Shown here: piece by piece, positions 20,984 through 28,650 of the stretch | Position numbering within the stretch: position 1 is the first letter of the stretch | How the letters are laid out: every line of letters starts with the position of its first letter | Source of the DNA: JAUSKF01 sp964545345 | Lineage (GTDB): Bacteria; Patescibacteriota; Minisyncoccia; UBA6257; WO2-44-18 | Reading direction: 5' to 3' | DNA length: 41,356 bases | Assembly: GCA_964545345.1 (NCBI GenBank) | Contig: CAZJFE010000004.1 | Location: forward strand, 1-41,356 | Translations under genes and position numbers: made by a program | Notes under the pieces: model-generated | Told to the model about the DNA's origin: nothing | Database searches by the model: none | The model's input: only the letters and a program-made list of their open reading frames with translations

Positions 20984-22015
20984 CTATTTCTTCAAAAATC
21001 TTTCTGCGTTTTTGTAAGCAAACTTTTCTTGAACTGACGGCGATAACCTTCCAATAAAACTCCGGCCGATTTCTTCCAGCACTCCCCCAACCTCCTGATC
21101 AAAATGCCAAGCGTACCAACGATCCGTTCCCCACATGAACCGATCCGGGTAGGCCTCCACGCGAGGTTTCCAAAATCTTAGCTCTTCGTCTAAAAGCGAA
21201 TCAAAATTCTCTCGAATATAGGCGAGCCACTCTTCTCTGCTGGGTTCTTTGCTATTGTGTTTCCGATCCCAACCATAAAGGGCGGCGATGTTCGCGTCTA
21301 ACGAATAGTAGGCGTTACTGCGTTCGCTCATCACTTCCGTGATCCATTCGCTGTCATGGCCGCCATGAATTAGAAATTTAACTTTTGGATATTGCTTAAG
21401 AATCTTTTTCACTAATTCTTTGTCGTCTGGAAACGGGTGCATCATGACCAATAAATTATACTCGTCGGCGATTTTAAACATTTCCAAAAAATAGGGATTA
21501 TCCAGAGTTGTGCCATCCATCACTTTGATTTCCCCGATGCCTTGAAAAAGATTTTTGTTTTTATCCAAAGTATTCCGAACATCTTTCAACGAAATACGGA
21601 GGGAAGAAAATGGCGCCGGCATTAAAAACGGCGCGAATTCTCCGGGATGTTTTTCCTCCACCTTTTTAACGGTTGAGATTTCCGCTCCCCGAGAAAATTT
21701 AGTGGGCATAAAAAAACCGATAGTCTTCACAATGCCTTCGCTTTTTTGAATGCAACTCAAGTAATCAATGTTTAGCTTCCCACCAAAGGATGTCATCCCC
21801 GGGAATCCTATTCTTTTACCCACCGCGCTTACGATCCAGGATGAAACCGGCATATGCATGTGCGCGTCCAAAAGCGGGCCGGTATAATATTGCGCGCTCT
21901 TAAACTCCCTCGCTTTTGGAACAAGATCACAAAAATCATCTTTCCCCGATAAACCAAATATAGACCCGGCGATAGCAACCGGTACAATCAGCGAGACCAT
22001 AACTAATTTGCTCAT
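20984..22015 (-). CDS. Exported amidohydrolase-2-type metal hydrolase
   Basis: This 343-residue protein has an N-terminal signal segment (KLVMVSLIVPVAIAGSIFGL) and a TIM-barrel amidohydrolase domain. Metal or active-site positions include L-D-A-H-M-H-M (HxH at about residues 52-54), G-I-G-E-I-K-V-M, V-M-M-H-P-F, F-L-I-H-G-G-H-D and F-M-W-G-T-D-R-W-Y. These follow the decarboxylase/amidohydrolase 2 order. The substrate is unknown; export is unusual for this family. It starts 5 bases after the stop of the M23-like gene and is therefore in the same operon. Confidence 0.85.
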   Translation of the reverse strand: MSKLVMVSLIVPVAIAGSIFGLSGKDDFCDLVPKAREFKSAQYYTGPLLDAHMHMPVSSWIVSAVGKRIGFPGMTSFGGKLNIDYLSCIQKSEGIVKTIGFFMPTKFSRGAEISTVKKVEEKHPGEFAPFLMPAPFSSLRISLKDVRNTLDKNKNLFQGIGEIKVMDGTTLDNPYFLEMFKIADEYNLLVMMHPFPDDKELVKKILKQYPKVKFLIHGGHDSEWITEVMSERSNAYYSLDANIAALYGWDRKHNSKEPSREEWLAYIRENFDSLLDEELRFWKPRVEAYPDRFMWGTDRWYAWHFDQEVGGVLEEIGRSFIGRLSPSVQEKFAYKNAERFLKK

Positions 22016-22020
22016 AAGGT

Positions 22021-23340
22021 TTATCGCTCGTATGTTTGGGCGGCAGATGTGAATCCGGAAACTTCAGAGGCGGTTTTCCTGGGGAAGGTTTCAACTTTCA
22101 ATTTTCTATCATCTAACAATTGAAATAACACAACCCCGGCAACTTCATTCGTGTTTTGCGCCTTTAAGTTATCGGCGTAGTGAATGGTGTCCCAGAGTTT
22201 GCCATCCGAAAAGTAATCAAACTTCACTAATTCATATTTTATTATGCCAGAAGCGGTGTTTTTTGTGACAGGATCGGGCGAGTTACCTTTGATTCCGAAC
22301 GCTTTAGGATAGCCGTCAAAATTTCCAAAAGAAATTCTAATTTGCGAAGGGTCAAGATGATCGTAAACGATGCTTAGATTATTCGTCCAATAACTTTCTC
22401 GCGCGGAACTTCGCCCGATTAAAAACCAATTTCCCATCAATGTTCCGGGGACGTCATAGCCGATTTTCCCACCGAGCGGTTCTGTTTTCGTAAGATTTTT
22501 CTTTAACAAGGCCGTTTTTAAAGAATCGGAAAGGTATTTGAAAGTATCAACGGTATAAGCGCTGAAGTGGTCTATGTTTTTCGGACTGATCAGATTTTTA
22601 TCTTTCACGTTGGAATCCATAATTTGGAAATCAAACGAGTGGCTACCTATCGTGCCTATAACTTCTCCTTCCTTGACCGGGATCCGCGTGGACGCGTAGG
22701 GATGAGAGGAACTTGGGTCCTTAAAAGAAAATGAGGTGATAACTTTATCTGACAAAGTATCAATATGAATAAGTCGGGTATAGTGATCGCAGGAATGCTC
22801 AAACAGCACTAAATAATTATCTTGATAAGGTTGATTTCTGTACTGCTCTTCAACCGGCTGTTTGAAAAGCTCTATGGTTATAATATGTCCATTTGCCGGC
22901 GCCTTGATTGAATATTTTTTTGGATTATCGGTTACTAATGATCCCCCTTTCGTTCCTACCGGAATGATGTACTGGTGATCCGTGGGCGTAACATGGGAAT
23001 CCTGCACTCTTCCCATTGGCGTAATCAGCTCTATATTTTCCGGATTGATGGGAAAGGTATTTAATTTAGCGACACCTTTGCCTTCACACGGCTGGCCGAA
23101 TAAGCCAATCCCTTTGGGCGGTTCTGATTTTTTAACGCTTGTCGGCGGCGTTACTTTGGATGGTAATATTTCTTTTGATGCGTATTTTTCTTGAACGTGC
23201 TCCTGATCCGCGTACTCCTGATTATTAACACTTACTTTTTCCGGCCTTCTGTTTTTTAAAAAGAAAAACCCTCCGCCTCCTATGATAACTGCCGCCGCGA
23301 TCACCAAAATTATGTTTAAAAAACCCTTTGCATTACCCAT
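22021..23340 (-). CDS. Membrane-anchored M23-like (duplicated hybrid motif) protein
   Basis: This 439-residue protein has an N-terminal membrane helix (LNIILVIAAAVIIGGGGFFFL), a Lys/Pro-rich linker to about residue 80, and a domain related to lysostaphin-type M23 folds. Landmarks are M-G-R-V-Q-D-S-H-V-T-P-T-D-H-Q-Y, I-K-A-P-A-N-G-H-I, D-N-Y-L-V-L-F-E-H-S-C-D-H-Y-T-R-L-I-H-I-D-T-L-S, and E-G-E-V-I-G-T-I-G. The H-x-T-P-x-D-H and I-H-I-D strings are where M23 metal ligands would be. About 180 further residues follow the domain and are unknown. TATAAT ends seven bases before the ATG, so the mRNA may be leaderless. Confidence 0.75.
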   Translation of the reverse strand: MGNAKGFLNIILVIAAAVIIGGGGFFFLKNRRPEKVSVNNQEYADQEHVQEKYASKEILPSKVTPPTSVKKSEPPKGIGLFGQPCEGKGVAKLNTFPINPENIELITPMGRVQDSHVTPTDHQYIIPVGTKGGSLVTDNPKKYSIKAPANGHIITIELFKQPVEEQYRNQPYQDNYLVLFEHSCDHYTRLIHIDTLSDKVITSFSFKDPSSSHPYASTRIPVKEGEVIGTIGSHSFDFQIMDSNVKDKNLISPKNIDHFSAYTVDTFKYLSDSLKTALLKKNLTKTEPLGGKIGYDVPGTLMGNWFLIGRSSARESYWTNNLSIVYDHLDPSQIRISFGNFDGYPKAFGIKGNSPDPVTKNTASGIIKYELVKFDYFSDGKLWDTIHYADNLKAQNTNEVAGVVLFQLLDDRKLKVETFPRKTASEVSGFTSAAQTYER

Positions 23341-23388
23341 GTGATCAATTATATCATTAATATCAGCACCGAATTAGGCAGAGGGAAA

Positions 23389-23841
23389 ATGGCCACGAAA
23401 GTTTACCTGATCGGCTCTTTGCGAAATCCGGAAGTTCCGAAGATCGCCAACAAGATTAGAGAATTGGGATTTGATGTTTTTGATGATTGGTTCGCCGCCG
23501 GCCCGGAAGCGGACGATAAATGGCGGGATTATGAAAAAGCTCGGGGCCATGGCTATCGGGAGGCGCTGGAAGGATACGCCGCAAAGCATGTCTACAATTT
23601 TGATCGCAAGCATCTGGAGGAATCAGATATCACAATTCTGTGCCTGCCCGCTGGAAAATCCGGTCATATGGAACTTGGATGGGCTATCGGGAAAGGAAAG
23701 AAAGGATATATTTTACTTGATAACCCGGAACGTTGGGACGTGATGTATCTATTCGCCACCGGAATTTTCTATAGTTTTGAGGAGCTGAAGAGTGAACTAC
23801 AGAGGATTAGAGGATTGAGAAATAACATAGCCGCCCATTAG
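23389..23841 (+). CDS. Nucleoside 2-deoxyribosyltransferase-like protein
   Basis: This 150-residue protein has the NDT fold pattern: K-V-Y-L-I-G-S-L-R-N-P-E-V-P-K-I-A-N-K-I-R-E, F-D-V-F-D-D-W-F, E-E-S-D-I-T-I-L-C-L-P-A-G-K-S-G-H-M-E-L-G-W-A-I-G-K-G-K. The Glu in H-M-E-L-G-W-A is where the catalytic nucleophile of NDT enzymes lies. It could transfer deoxyribose or hydrolyse a nucleotide N-glycosidic bond. The ATG at 23389 was chosen over an upstream GTG because the conserved strand begins directly after it. Its stop codon lies in the loop of a shared terminator. Confidence 0.8.
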   Translation: MATKVYLIGSLRNPEVPKIANKIRELGFDVFDDWFAAGPEADDKWRDYEKARGHGYREALEGYAAKHVYNFDRKHLEESDITILCLPAGKSGHMELGWAIGKGKKGYILLDNPERWDVMYLFATGIFYSFEELKSELQRIRGLRNNIAAH

Positions 23842-23851
23842 AGGCGGCTAT
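23827..23851. terminator. Bidirectional terminator containing both stop codons
   Basis: ATAGCCGCC pairs perfectly with GGCGGCTAT across a 7-base loop CATTAGA. The plus-strand stop (TAG 23839-23841) and the minus-strand stop (TAA, 23840-23838) both lie in this loop. The U-tracts are weak (TCTGTTTC on plus, GTTATTTC on minus). Confidence 0.75.
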
Positions 23852-24485
23852 CTGTTTCTTGAATAACGAATCGGGCGGCAAGGTAAGCGCTGGCGGCAGT
23901 GCCGATGTGCCAGAGCCAGTGCGTCCCCATCGGAAAAACCGGAGATGACACGAGATCAATCGCTCGGAAAGCGATCGCTGAGCCCAGCGCCATGCAGAGC
24001 CACGCAAGCGGAATCGCTTTCAGGCCACACCTATGAAAAGCGCAAGGAGTTATTTTGACCAGCACCATAAGGGTCACGATATACGGCAGACATCCATTTA
24101 ACGCGCCCCGTGGAATCGCTAACTGTATCAGCAGGAAGACCGCGATCAATGCGATACTCCAACGAGCGCTGTTCGTAAGCCACCGAAACAGGGAAAACAT
24201 TACTAGAATTATGAATGCCCCGATCGGCAAAACGTCGCAAAGGAAGGTGTAGCCACCGCGGGCGGTGTGAAACAACAAGCTACCTACGCCGATGAGAACG
24301 AGCAGAGCAGGCAGAACACGGCACTCCCATCGCCTATCCTGAGGATGCCGCGACGCAAGACGATAGAGAAAATACGCGGCCACGAAGAAAGCGATGTTAG
24401 AAAGCGCGTTGAACGGCTCGGCAAATAATCCATCCGAATGCCTCTCTAGATAGATCGGCTGTAGCTTTTCAAGGAACTCAATCAT
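23838..24485 (-). CDS. Ceramidase family membrane protein (CREST superfamily)
   Basis: This 215-residue protein has about seven membrane helices and the zinc-site residues of alkaline ceramidases. The start Y-L-E-R-H-S-D-G-L-F-A-E-P-F-N-A-L-S-N is typical. The family Ser/His is in G-V-G-S-L-L-F-H-T-A, the Asp in L-C-D-V-L-P-I and the His pair in H-W-L-W-H-I. The family cleaves ceramide in eukaryotes; bacterial members are little studied. AGAGGAGG precedes the ATG. It converges with the deoxyribosyltransferase-like gene. A second, unrelated ceramidase domain is at 36001. Confidence 0.88.
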   Translation of the reverse strand: MIEFLEKLQPIYLERHSDGLFAEPFNALSNIAFFVAAYFLYRLASRHPQDRRWECRVLPALLVLIGVGSLLFHTARGGYTFLCDVLPIGAFIILVMFSLFRWLTNSARWSIALIAVFLLIQLAIPRGALNGCLPYIVTLMVLVKITPCAFHRCGLKAIPLAWLCMALGSAIAFRAIDLVSSPVFPMGTHWLWHIGTAASAYLAARFVIQETDSRL

Positions 24486-24581
24486 CCTGGCCTCCTCTTT
24501 TCCTGCGTGCCGCTTTGAACTGGCAATATCCTACAATAGATGCTATCTTATTTCTAGTTCTGACGTAGAGGAGCGACTCAA

Positions 24582-24956
24582 ATGGCGGTTGACTGCGAAA
24601 AGTTTAGCCCGGCCGCGAAAAAGATTTTTGCCAAACTAAAGCCGTTTTTTCCTCCCAGTCCCTGGAAAACCCCGCATTGGAAGAAAGAAGGAGTCGTCAT
24701 TGATAACTGGACCTACGACTTACGAAAACATGCCGATAGAGAACGGCTAGAAAAAGATAAGCGTAACTCCATTGGCTATTCTGTTTACATGGCGGCCTCG
24801 CAATACCGAGACAAAAATAAATCATTGAATGGGTTTGCTACCGGAAATATCGGCGGTGGCTGGGCGTCAATGATTCAAAAAAACGCCGAGCTACTTCTTA
24901 TACTGAATGATCTGGACTTCCAAATTGAGACTATGGATCTCATGGAAGATCTCTAA
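24582..24956 (+). CDS. Hypothetical protein
   Basis: This 124-residue soluble protein has no recognised family. Its N-terminal part is basic with aromatic residues (KFFP-like K-L-K-P-F-F-P-P-S-P-W-K-T-P-H-W-K-K-E). The C-terminal part is rich in helix and acidic (AELLLILNDLDFQIETMDLMEDL). A glycine-rich N-I-G-G-G-W-A-S-M lies between. AGAGGAG precedes the ATG and a strong terminator follows. It is divergent from the ceramidase gene. Confidence 0.6.
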   Translation: MAVDCEKFSPAAKKIFAKLKPFFPPSPWKTPHWKKEGVVIDNWTYDLRKHADRERLEKDKRNSIGYSVYMAASQYRDKNKSLNGFATGNIGGGWASMIQKNAELLLILNDLDFQIETMDLMEDL

Positions 24957-24961
24957 CCACC

Positions 24962-24988
24962 AACGAGCGCCCAAAGCGCTCGTTTTTG
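24962..24988 (+). terminator. Intrinsic terminator after the gene at 24582
   Basis: AACGAGCGC pairs perfectly with GCGCTCGTT across 5 bases, followed by TTTTG. Confidence 0.85.
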
Positions 24989-25030
24989 TTTAGTAAACTA
25001 TCGATAATCCTTCGCGCGCTCGACTCAGGA

Positions 25031-25079
25031 TGTTTTTGCCTTCGCAAAAACAAAAACCGCCCAGATGAACCGGGCGGTT
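25031..25079 (-). terminator. Terminator pair before the gene at 25086 (minus strand)
   Basis: The hairpin AACCGCCC/GGGCGGTT (25055-25079) is followed on the minus strand by TTTTTG. A second perfect 9-bp hairpin, TGTTTTTGC/GCAAAAACA (25031-25052), lies right behind and uses that T-run as one arm. Confidence 0.75.
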
Positions 25080-25085
25080 GGAAAG

Positions 25086-25934
25086 TTATTTTGCTTTTGC
25101 GATTACCATACCGCGAGGGGCATAGCGATCGATGGTCAACTTGCCGTCGTAGTAGAAATCCAACTTTCTGATGAAAAAATCTCCATTAGGAATTCGCCCC
25201 TGAATCATCCTGCCCTCAACTTTTTCGGGAAGGTAAGCGCGAACTTCCGGAGAAATTCTTTCCTGATCCCGATAAAAGACCGGGGAGCCGATAAACTTCT
25301 CGGTTTTCATTGAAGTAACAATCGTGTGATCCACATCCACCAAAGCAGTTAGATCAGGCACATCGCCAGTGTGGCAATCTAGCGCCGGAGCAAAGAAATT
25401 TCCGTGATCTACGGCATCATACCACCAGAGCATCGGTTTCGCTTCGGCGGAATCCTTATTATTGAAACAGCAGAGCGCGATCGCCCAACCCGGATACCAC
25501 TTGGCGTAAGCGTCAAAAATCTTCTTGTTCAACTTCGGCCGCTTATCTTTTGGAACCAGCTTGAGAGCGCCCGGAATATCTCGCGCGTCTTCAGCGAGGA
25601 CGATTGTATAGATATCGTGCTGAAAAACTTGAACGATACCCTTGGCACCCCTCGTCATTGAGTCGGCGCCCAAAGATAGCGTGCGTCGTACTGGAGTCAG
25701 CGCTCGCTCCATGTCCTTTAAAATATTTGGGCAATCTTTGGTTGAAAGAATATTCTTAGGTGTCATTGAGCCGTACTCAGCCGGGAATGGAAGAATCATC
25801 GCGTTTGCCCCGGGGGCAAGATTTTGCGCTCGATTCTGATAACCAAGAACATGGATATTCTTTCTATCTACCAACGCTTCGCCAACATAAAGAATCGTTT
25901 TAGAAAGATGGGCGGGAGCTAGGGAAACGCACAT
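25086..25934 (-). CDS. Conserved hypothetical protein, N-terminal MCVS type
   Basis: This 282-residue soluble protein is of an unannotated type that begins M-C-V-S-L-A-P-A-H-L-S-K-T and continues with I-H-V-L-G-Y-Q-N-R-A and N-A-M-I-L-P-F-P-A. The Cys directly after the initiator Met could become N-terminal after Met removal, as in Ntn-type hydrolases, but I see no other proof. The C-terminal half has W-Y-P-G-W-A-I-A-L-C-C-F-N-N, a D-C-H-T-G-D-V-P-D block and a basic end. I chose the ATG at 25934 because TAGGAG precedes it; the longer start at 25976 lacks one. A promoter lies at 25978-26006. Confidence 0.7.
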   Translation of the reverse strand: MCVSLAPAHLSKTILYVGEALVDRKNIHVLGYQNRAQNLAPGANAMILPFPAEYGSMTPKNILSTKDCPNILKDMERALTPVRRTLSLGADSMTRGAKGIVQVFQHDIYTIVLAEDARDIPGALKLVPKDKRPKLNKKIFDAYAKWYPGWAIALCCFNNKDSAEAKPMLWWYDAVDHGNFFAPALDCHTGDVPDLTALVDVDHTIVTSMKTEKFIGSPVFYRDQERISPEVRAYLPEKVEGRMIQGRIPNGDFFIRKLDFYYDGKLTIDRYAPRGMVIAKAK

Positions 25935-25977
25935 CTGTACTTCTCCTAACTGGGTTTTTGAAGTAATGCTGTTCATG

Positions 25978-26006
25978 ATATTACACCATATTTAACTATT
26001 TGTCCA
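25978..26006 (-). promoter_or_regulatory. Sigma70-type promoter of the MCVS-type gene
   Basis: On the minus strand TGGACA (26006-26001), 17 bases, TAATAT (25983-25978). Confidence 0.7.
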
Positions 26007-26083
26007 GGGCCCGGTTGCATTGCTTATTGGGAAACAAAATCTTATGGCTCGCTATTTGACGAGAACCATGCTAAGATGGGGAA

Positions 26084-26485
26084 ATGAAGCTACACCCGAA
26101 GGTAAAAGGCGGTTTAGTTAAAAAATTCCAGAAGGTGCAAAAAACTCCGGCCAGCTTTGATTTCTTCGTGGCCGTTCATGATTTCGTTGAATATATTGAG
26201 GCAAACCCAGTATTAGTAGATGGACTTTCCTCTCGCTTAAAGCCAAACCGAGAATTGAACATTCCTAATAAATATACCTACCTGAAACAGATCTATCAGG
26301 CGCTTGAAGACGCGGAGAATACTACTAATGAAGACTTGGGACACACCCGCTACGCCGTGCTTTTGGATATAAAGAAAATTAAGAATCAGGATATGACCGA
26401 TAGCAATCCTTTTTGGAAGCGCCGGGAGGTAGCCCGGAAATCCATCGGCGAGATCTACGAAAGATTGAATCCGACCACTGTTTAG
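26084..26485 (+). CDS. Hypothetical alpha-helical protein
   Basis: This 133-residue basic soluble protein is predicted to be mostly helical (KGGLVKKFQKVQ, D-F-F-V-A-V-H-D-F-V-E-Y-I, Y-L-K-Q-I-Y-Q-A-L-E-D-A, R-Y-A-V-L-L-D-I-K-K-I, K-S-I-G-E-I-Y-E-R-L). Similar unannotated proteins occur in Parcubacteria. There is no function call. TAAGAT ends six bases before the ATG, so it may be leaderless. It ends at a bidirectional terminator shared with the next gene. Confidence 0.65.
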   Translation: MKLHPKVKGGLVKKFQKVQKTPASFDFFVAVHDFVEYIEANPVLVDGLSSRLKPNRELNIPNKYTYLKQIYQALEDAENTTNEDLGHTRYAVLLDIKKIKNQDMTDSNPFWKRREVARKSIGEIYERLNPTTV

Positions 26486-26494
26486 AAAAAGAGA

Positions 26495-26522
26495 AAAGCC
26501 GCTCGAGTGATCGAGCGGCTTT
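26495..26522. terminator. Bidirectional terminator between convergent genes
   Basis: AAAGCCGCTCGA pairs perfectly with TCGAGCGGCTTT across GTGA; T-runs flank both sides. Confidence 0.9.
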
Positions 26523-26525
26523 TGT

Positions 26526-26774
26526 TTACACGGTTAGGTGAGGTTGCGGATCGGAAATTGTGATGCCGTGCTTGCGGAGGAAAACTTCAACTGCCGGATT
26601 GATGGATGGATTCGGGGGATAGCTATCCGTGGAGCCGTATGACCGTCGAAGATGCGCAACCAGCACCAGCTGAGCGACTTGCTCGCCAAACTTCCGGCAA
26701 ACTGTCTGGTAGGCCTCAACTCCGTCAATTTCAATCAGCTTGGCCGCTTCCTGCATCTGCGCTAGCGACAGCAT
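26526..26774 (-). CDS. Small hypothetical protein
   Basis: This 82-residue soluble protein has two likely helices at the N-terminus (LAQMQEAAKLIEIDG, A-Y-Q-T-V-C-R-K-F-G-E-Q-V-A-Q-L-V) and a loop-rich Ser/Pro middle. A short helix follows with A-V-E-V-F-L-R-K-H-G-I. It has no recognised family. GGGGAGGTG lies ahead of the ATG. Confidence 0.6.
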   Translation of the reverse strand: MLSLAQMQEAAKLIEIDGVEAYQTVCRKFGEQVAQLVLVAHLRRSYGSTDSYPPNPSINPAVEVFLRKHGITISDPQPHLTV

Positions 26775-26862
26775 AGGGCACCTCCCCAGTTAGAGTGCTG
26801 GGAGCTATTATAGCACAGATGCCTTACTGGGTCAAGAAGTACATCTGTTACTTTTGACCTAT

Positions 26863-27135
26863 TCAAGTTCTTTTTATCCTAATCTGGAGACCCCGATTAT
26901 GCATAATTTCTATCCTTATGTTCTCTGGTGCAACGCCTGGAAATTCCTGTTGTATATCCGCCAGTAAAACACTCAAAGAAAAAATTGGATCCGCTAGATT
27001 ATAGGTATACCAGAAAAGCCAGGGGTCCCCTTTTAGTGGAGTTGTACGATGATAAAAGTGGCCATTTGATTTGATCAACTCCCAGCACTCACCGGGTTCG
27101 CTGCTTTTATATCTCTCGATGACCTCTCTAGTCAC
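26863..27135 (-). CDS. Hypothetical protein
   Basis: This 90-residue soluble protein has an early helix (REVIERYKSSEPGECWELI), aromatic middle segments (W-L-F-W-Y-T-Y-N-L-A-D-P-I-F-S-L-S-V-L-L-A-D-I-Q) and a strand-like end (I-R-I-E-I-M-H-N-R-G-L-Q-I-R-I-K). I chose the GTG at 27135 because AAAGGA precedes it and TTGCCG-17-TAGAAT (27192-27164) would start transcription shortly upstream. A longer TTG start is less likely. The family is not recognised. It is divergent from vanY. Confidence 0.55.
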   Translation of the reverse strand: MTREVIERYKSSEPGECWELIKSNGHFYHRTTPLKGDPWLFWYTYNLADPIFSLSVLLADIQQEFPGVAPENIRIEIMHNRGLQIRIKRT

Positions 27136-27205
27136 GACTAATCCTTTCAACAATGCCGACAACATTCTAACACTCTCAAAACAGGGCGGCAAGTTAACTT
27201 CATGC

Positions 27206-27211
27206 TAAAAT
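27206..27211 (+). promoter_or_regulatory. Extended -10 box before the vanY leader
   Basis: TGC-TAAAAT matches an extended -10; no good -35 is seen. Transcription would start at about 27218-27223, the first bases of the inverted repeat. Confidence 0.55.
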
Positions 27212-27222
27212 AAATTCGTTCG

Positions 27223-27344
27223 TCCCACACATAACAAAGAGCGTTGTGGGCGTTCCCAAAATAGTCGTTTGCTAAAAAATTTTTATTGACTCAAATTTTA
27301 TAGGAGCAAAGAGCGAATAGATAAACTCTTTGTTATGTGTGGGA
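27223..27344 (+). promoter_or_regulatory. vanY leader closed by a 19-bp inverted repeat ending at the start codon
   Basis: TCCCACACATAACAAAGAG (27223-27241) is the perfect inverse of 27326-27344. The loop is 84 bases. The last base of the 3' arm is the A of the vanY ATG (GGG-ATG). The loop holds a TAGGAG sequence (27301-27306). A second CAAAGAG copy (27307-27313) can pair locally with CTCTTTG (27326-27332), competing with the long stem. Confidence 0.75.
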
Positions 27345-28216
27345 TGAAGATTTCCGGAATTAAAATATCGGTACTGGCGTTGGTGATACTCGCCGGGTTT
27401 GGCTATGGCGGCTATTTATATTGGGGGCTGAACGAACACAACAAGCAATTACAGGAACAAATCACGGAACTTCAACAACAGCTAGGCACCGCCACCTCCA
27501 CTCTGGAACAAACTCAAAACGAAAAAGAGGCGACTTCCCAAGCCTTGAAATCAGAGCAGGATAAAAATACGGTATTTGAAGCAAAAATTAATGAGGTATC
27601 GCTGGTTGTGGGTTCTCTACAAAAATTAAGCTCTACCGACCCGGAGCTCCTAAAAAAATATTCCAAAGTCTATTTTTTAAGTGAAAACTACATCCCCGCT
27701 CAACTTTCCAGTATTGATCCGCAATATCTATACGAAAAGAACCGGCCGCAACTGATTCATTCCGGGGTTCTGCCGCACCTTCAGGAACTCTTAACGGCGA
27801 CCGAACAAAGTAACCTGAAACTGCAAATTGTTTCCGCCTACCGGTCGTTCTACGACCAAGAAACGGTAAAATCGGGTTATAAAGTGCTTTATGGATCGGG
27901 CGCAAATCAATTCTCGGCTGATCAGGGATATTCCGAACATCAACTTGGAACCGCCGTGGATTTTACTACTCCGGAAGTAAATGGCCGATTTTCCGAATTT
28001 GAAAAATCCCCCGCCGTTACCTGGTTAATGGATAATGCTTATAAATTCGGCTTCGTTCTTTCTTATCCAAAAAACAATTCCTATTACCAGTTTGAACCAT
28101 GGCATTGGAGATACGTTGGAGTGGCGTTGGCGAAATATCTACACGAACAGAACAAAAACTTTTACGACTTAGACCAGCGGGAGATAGACACCTATCGCAT
28201 CTCCTTCTTCAACTAG
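27344..28216 (+). CDS. VanY-type D-alanyl-D-alanine carboxypeptidase (M15B)
   Basis: This 290-residue protein trims the terminal D-Ala from peptidoglycan stems. A single N-terminal membrane anchor (VLALVILAGFGYGGYLYW) is followed by a coiled coil of about 45 residues (NKQLQEQITELQQQLGTA and on). The M15B domain has S-A-Y-R-S, the zinc motif S-E-H-Q-L-G-T-A-V-D-F (HxxxxxxD) and E-P-W-H-W-R-Y-V-G (Glu and His ligand). It acts outside the membrane. The ATG at 27344 lies at the end of the long leader repeat; a GTG three codons earlier is within the repeat. The VanW gene at 14040 is a functional relative. Confidence 0.93.
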   Translation: MKISGIKISVLALVILAGFGYGGYLYWGLNEHNKQLQEQITELQQQLGTATSTLEQTQNEKEATSQALKSEQDKNTVFEAKINEVSLVVGSLQKLSSTDPELLKKYSKVYFLSENYIPAQLSSIDPQYLYEKNRPQLIHSGVLPHLQELLTATEQSNLKLQIVSAYRSFYDQETVKSGYKVLYGSGANQFSADQGYSEHQLGTAVDFTTPEVNGRFSEFEKSPAVTWLMDNAYKFGFVLSYPKNNSYYQFEPWHWRYVGVALAKYLHEQNKNFYDLDQREIDTYRISFFN

Positions 28217-28234
28217 CTCCGGCCACACTACTTT

Positions 28235-28345
28235 CGGAGGACGGGTAGCCGGCTTCCAGCGATCCGGCTCCCTCTGTCTCACTCGGCTATTCAGCAACCA
28301 AGCTAGCCGAGCTCCGACAACCCTCCGGAAATAGTATGTCCTCCG
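28235..28345. repeat. Structured GC-rich intergenic element
   Basis: CGGAGGAC (28235-28242) pairs with GTCCTCCG (28338-28345). Inside are hairpins AGCCGG/CCGGCT (28247-28269) and CTCGGCTA/TAGCCGAG (28282-28311). This gives a three-way-junction layout in a gap without genes. Strand and function are unknown. Confidence 0.5.
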
Positions 28346-28399
28346 CCTTGGAAAAGATAATGTATAATAAAAAAGGTTGTTTCCTTAGGAGAAGCGCTC

Positions 28400-28636
28400 G
28401 TGGAATCAACTGCCTATCCCGGAATCTACCGGCATTTCAAAGGAGGAAAGTATTTAGTCCTATTTGTTTCTACTGGCGTTGAAGACGGCGAGAAGATCGT
28501 AATTTATACTTCGCTCTACGAACCGCATTGCGGCAAAATCAGCCACCGGACTTTGAAAAACTTTCTGGAAGAAGTAGATCGTCCGGAGTTGAATTACAAA
28601 GGGCCAAGATTCATGTACGTTTCACCACCCGCCTAG
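28400..28636 (+). CDS. DUF1653 family protein
   Basis: This 78-residue protein matches DUF1653: P-G-I-Y-R-H-F-K-G-G-K-Y-L-V-L-F-V-S, E-K-I-V-I-Y-T-S-L-Y-E-P, then T-L-K-N-F-L-E-E-V and P-R-F at the end. The usual form starts the same way (GxYRHxKG) and is a small beta-barrel-like domain of unknown function. The GTG start has TTAGGAG before it and TATAAT at 28363-28368. The stop TAG is part of the terminator stem. Confidence 0.85.
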   Translation: MESTAYPGIYRHFKGGKYLVLFVSTGVEDGEKIVIYTSLYEPHCGKISHRTLKNFLEEVDRPELNYKGPRFMYVSPPA

Positions 28637-28650
28637 GGTGGTTTTTATTT
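28624..28650 (+). terminator. Intrinsic terminator after the DUF1653 gene
   Basis: ACCACCC pairs with GGGTGGT across 5 bases, followed by TTTTATTT. It overlaps the stop codon and the end of the convergent gene. Confidence 0.8.

Noticed and set aside
24490..24580. CCTCCTC/GAGGAG inverted repeat between the ceramidase gene and the gene at 24582
   Set aside because: It is explained by Shine-Dalgarno sequences of two divergent genes, not by a selected hairpin.
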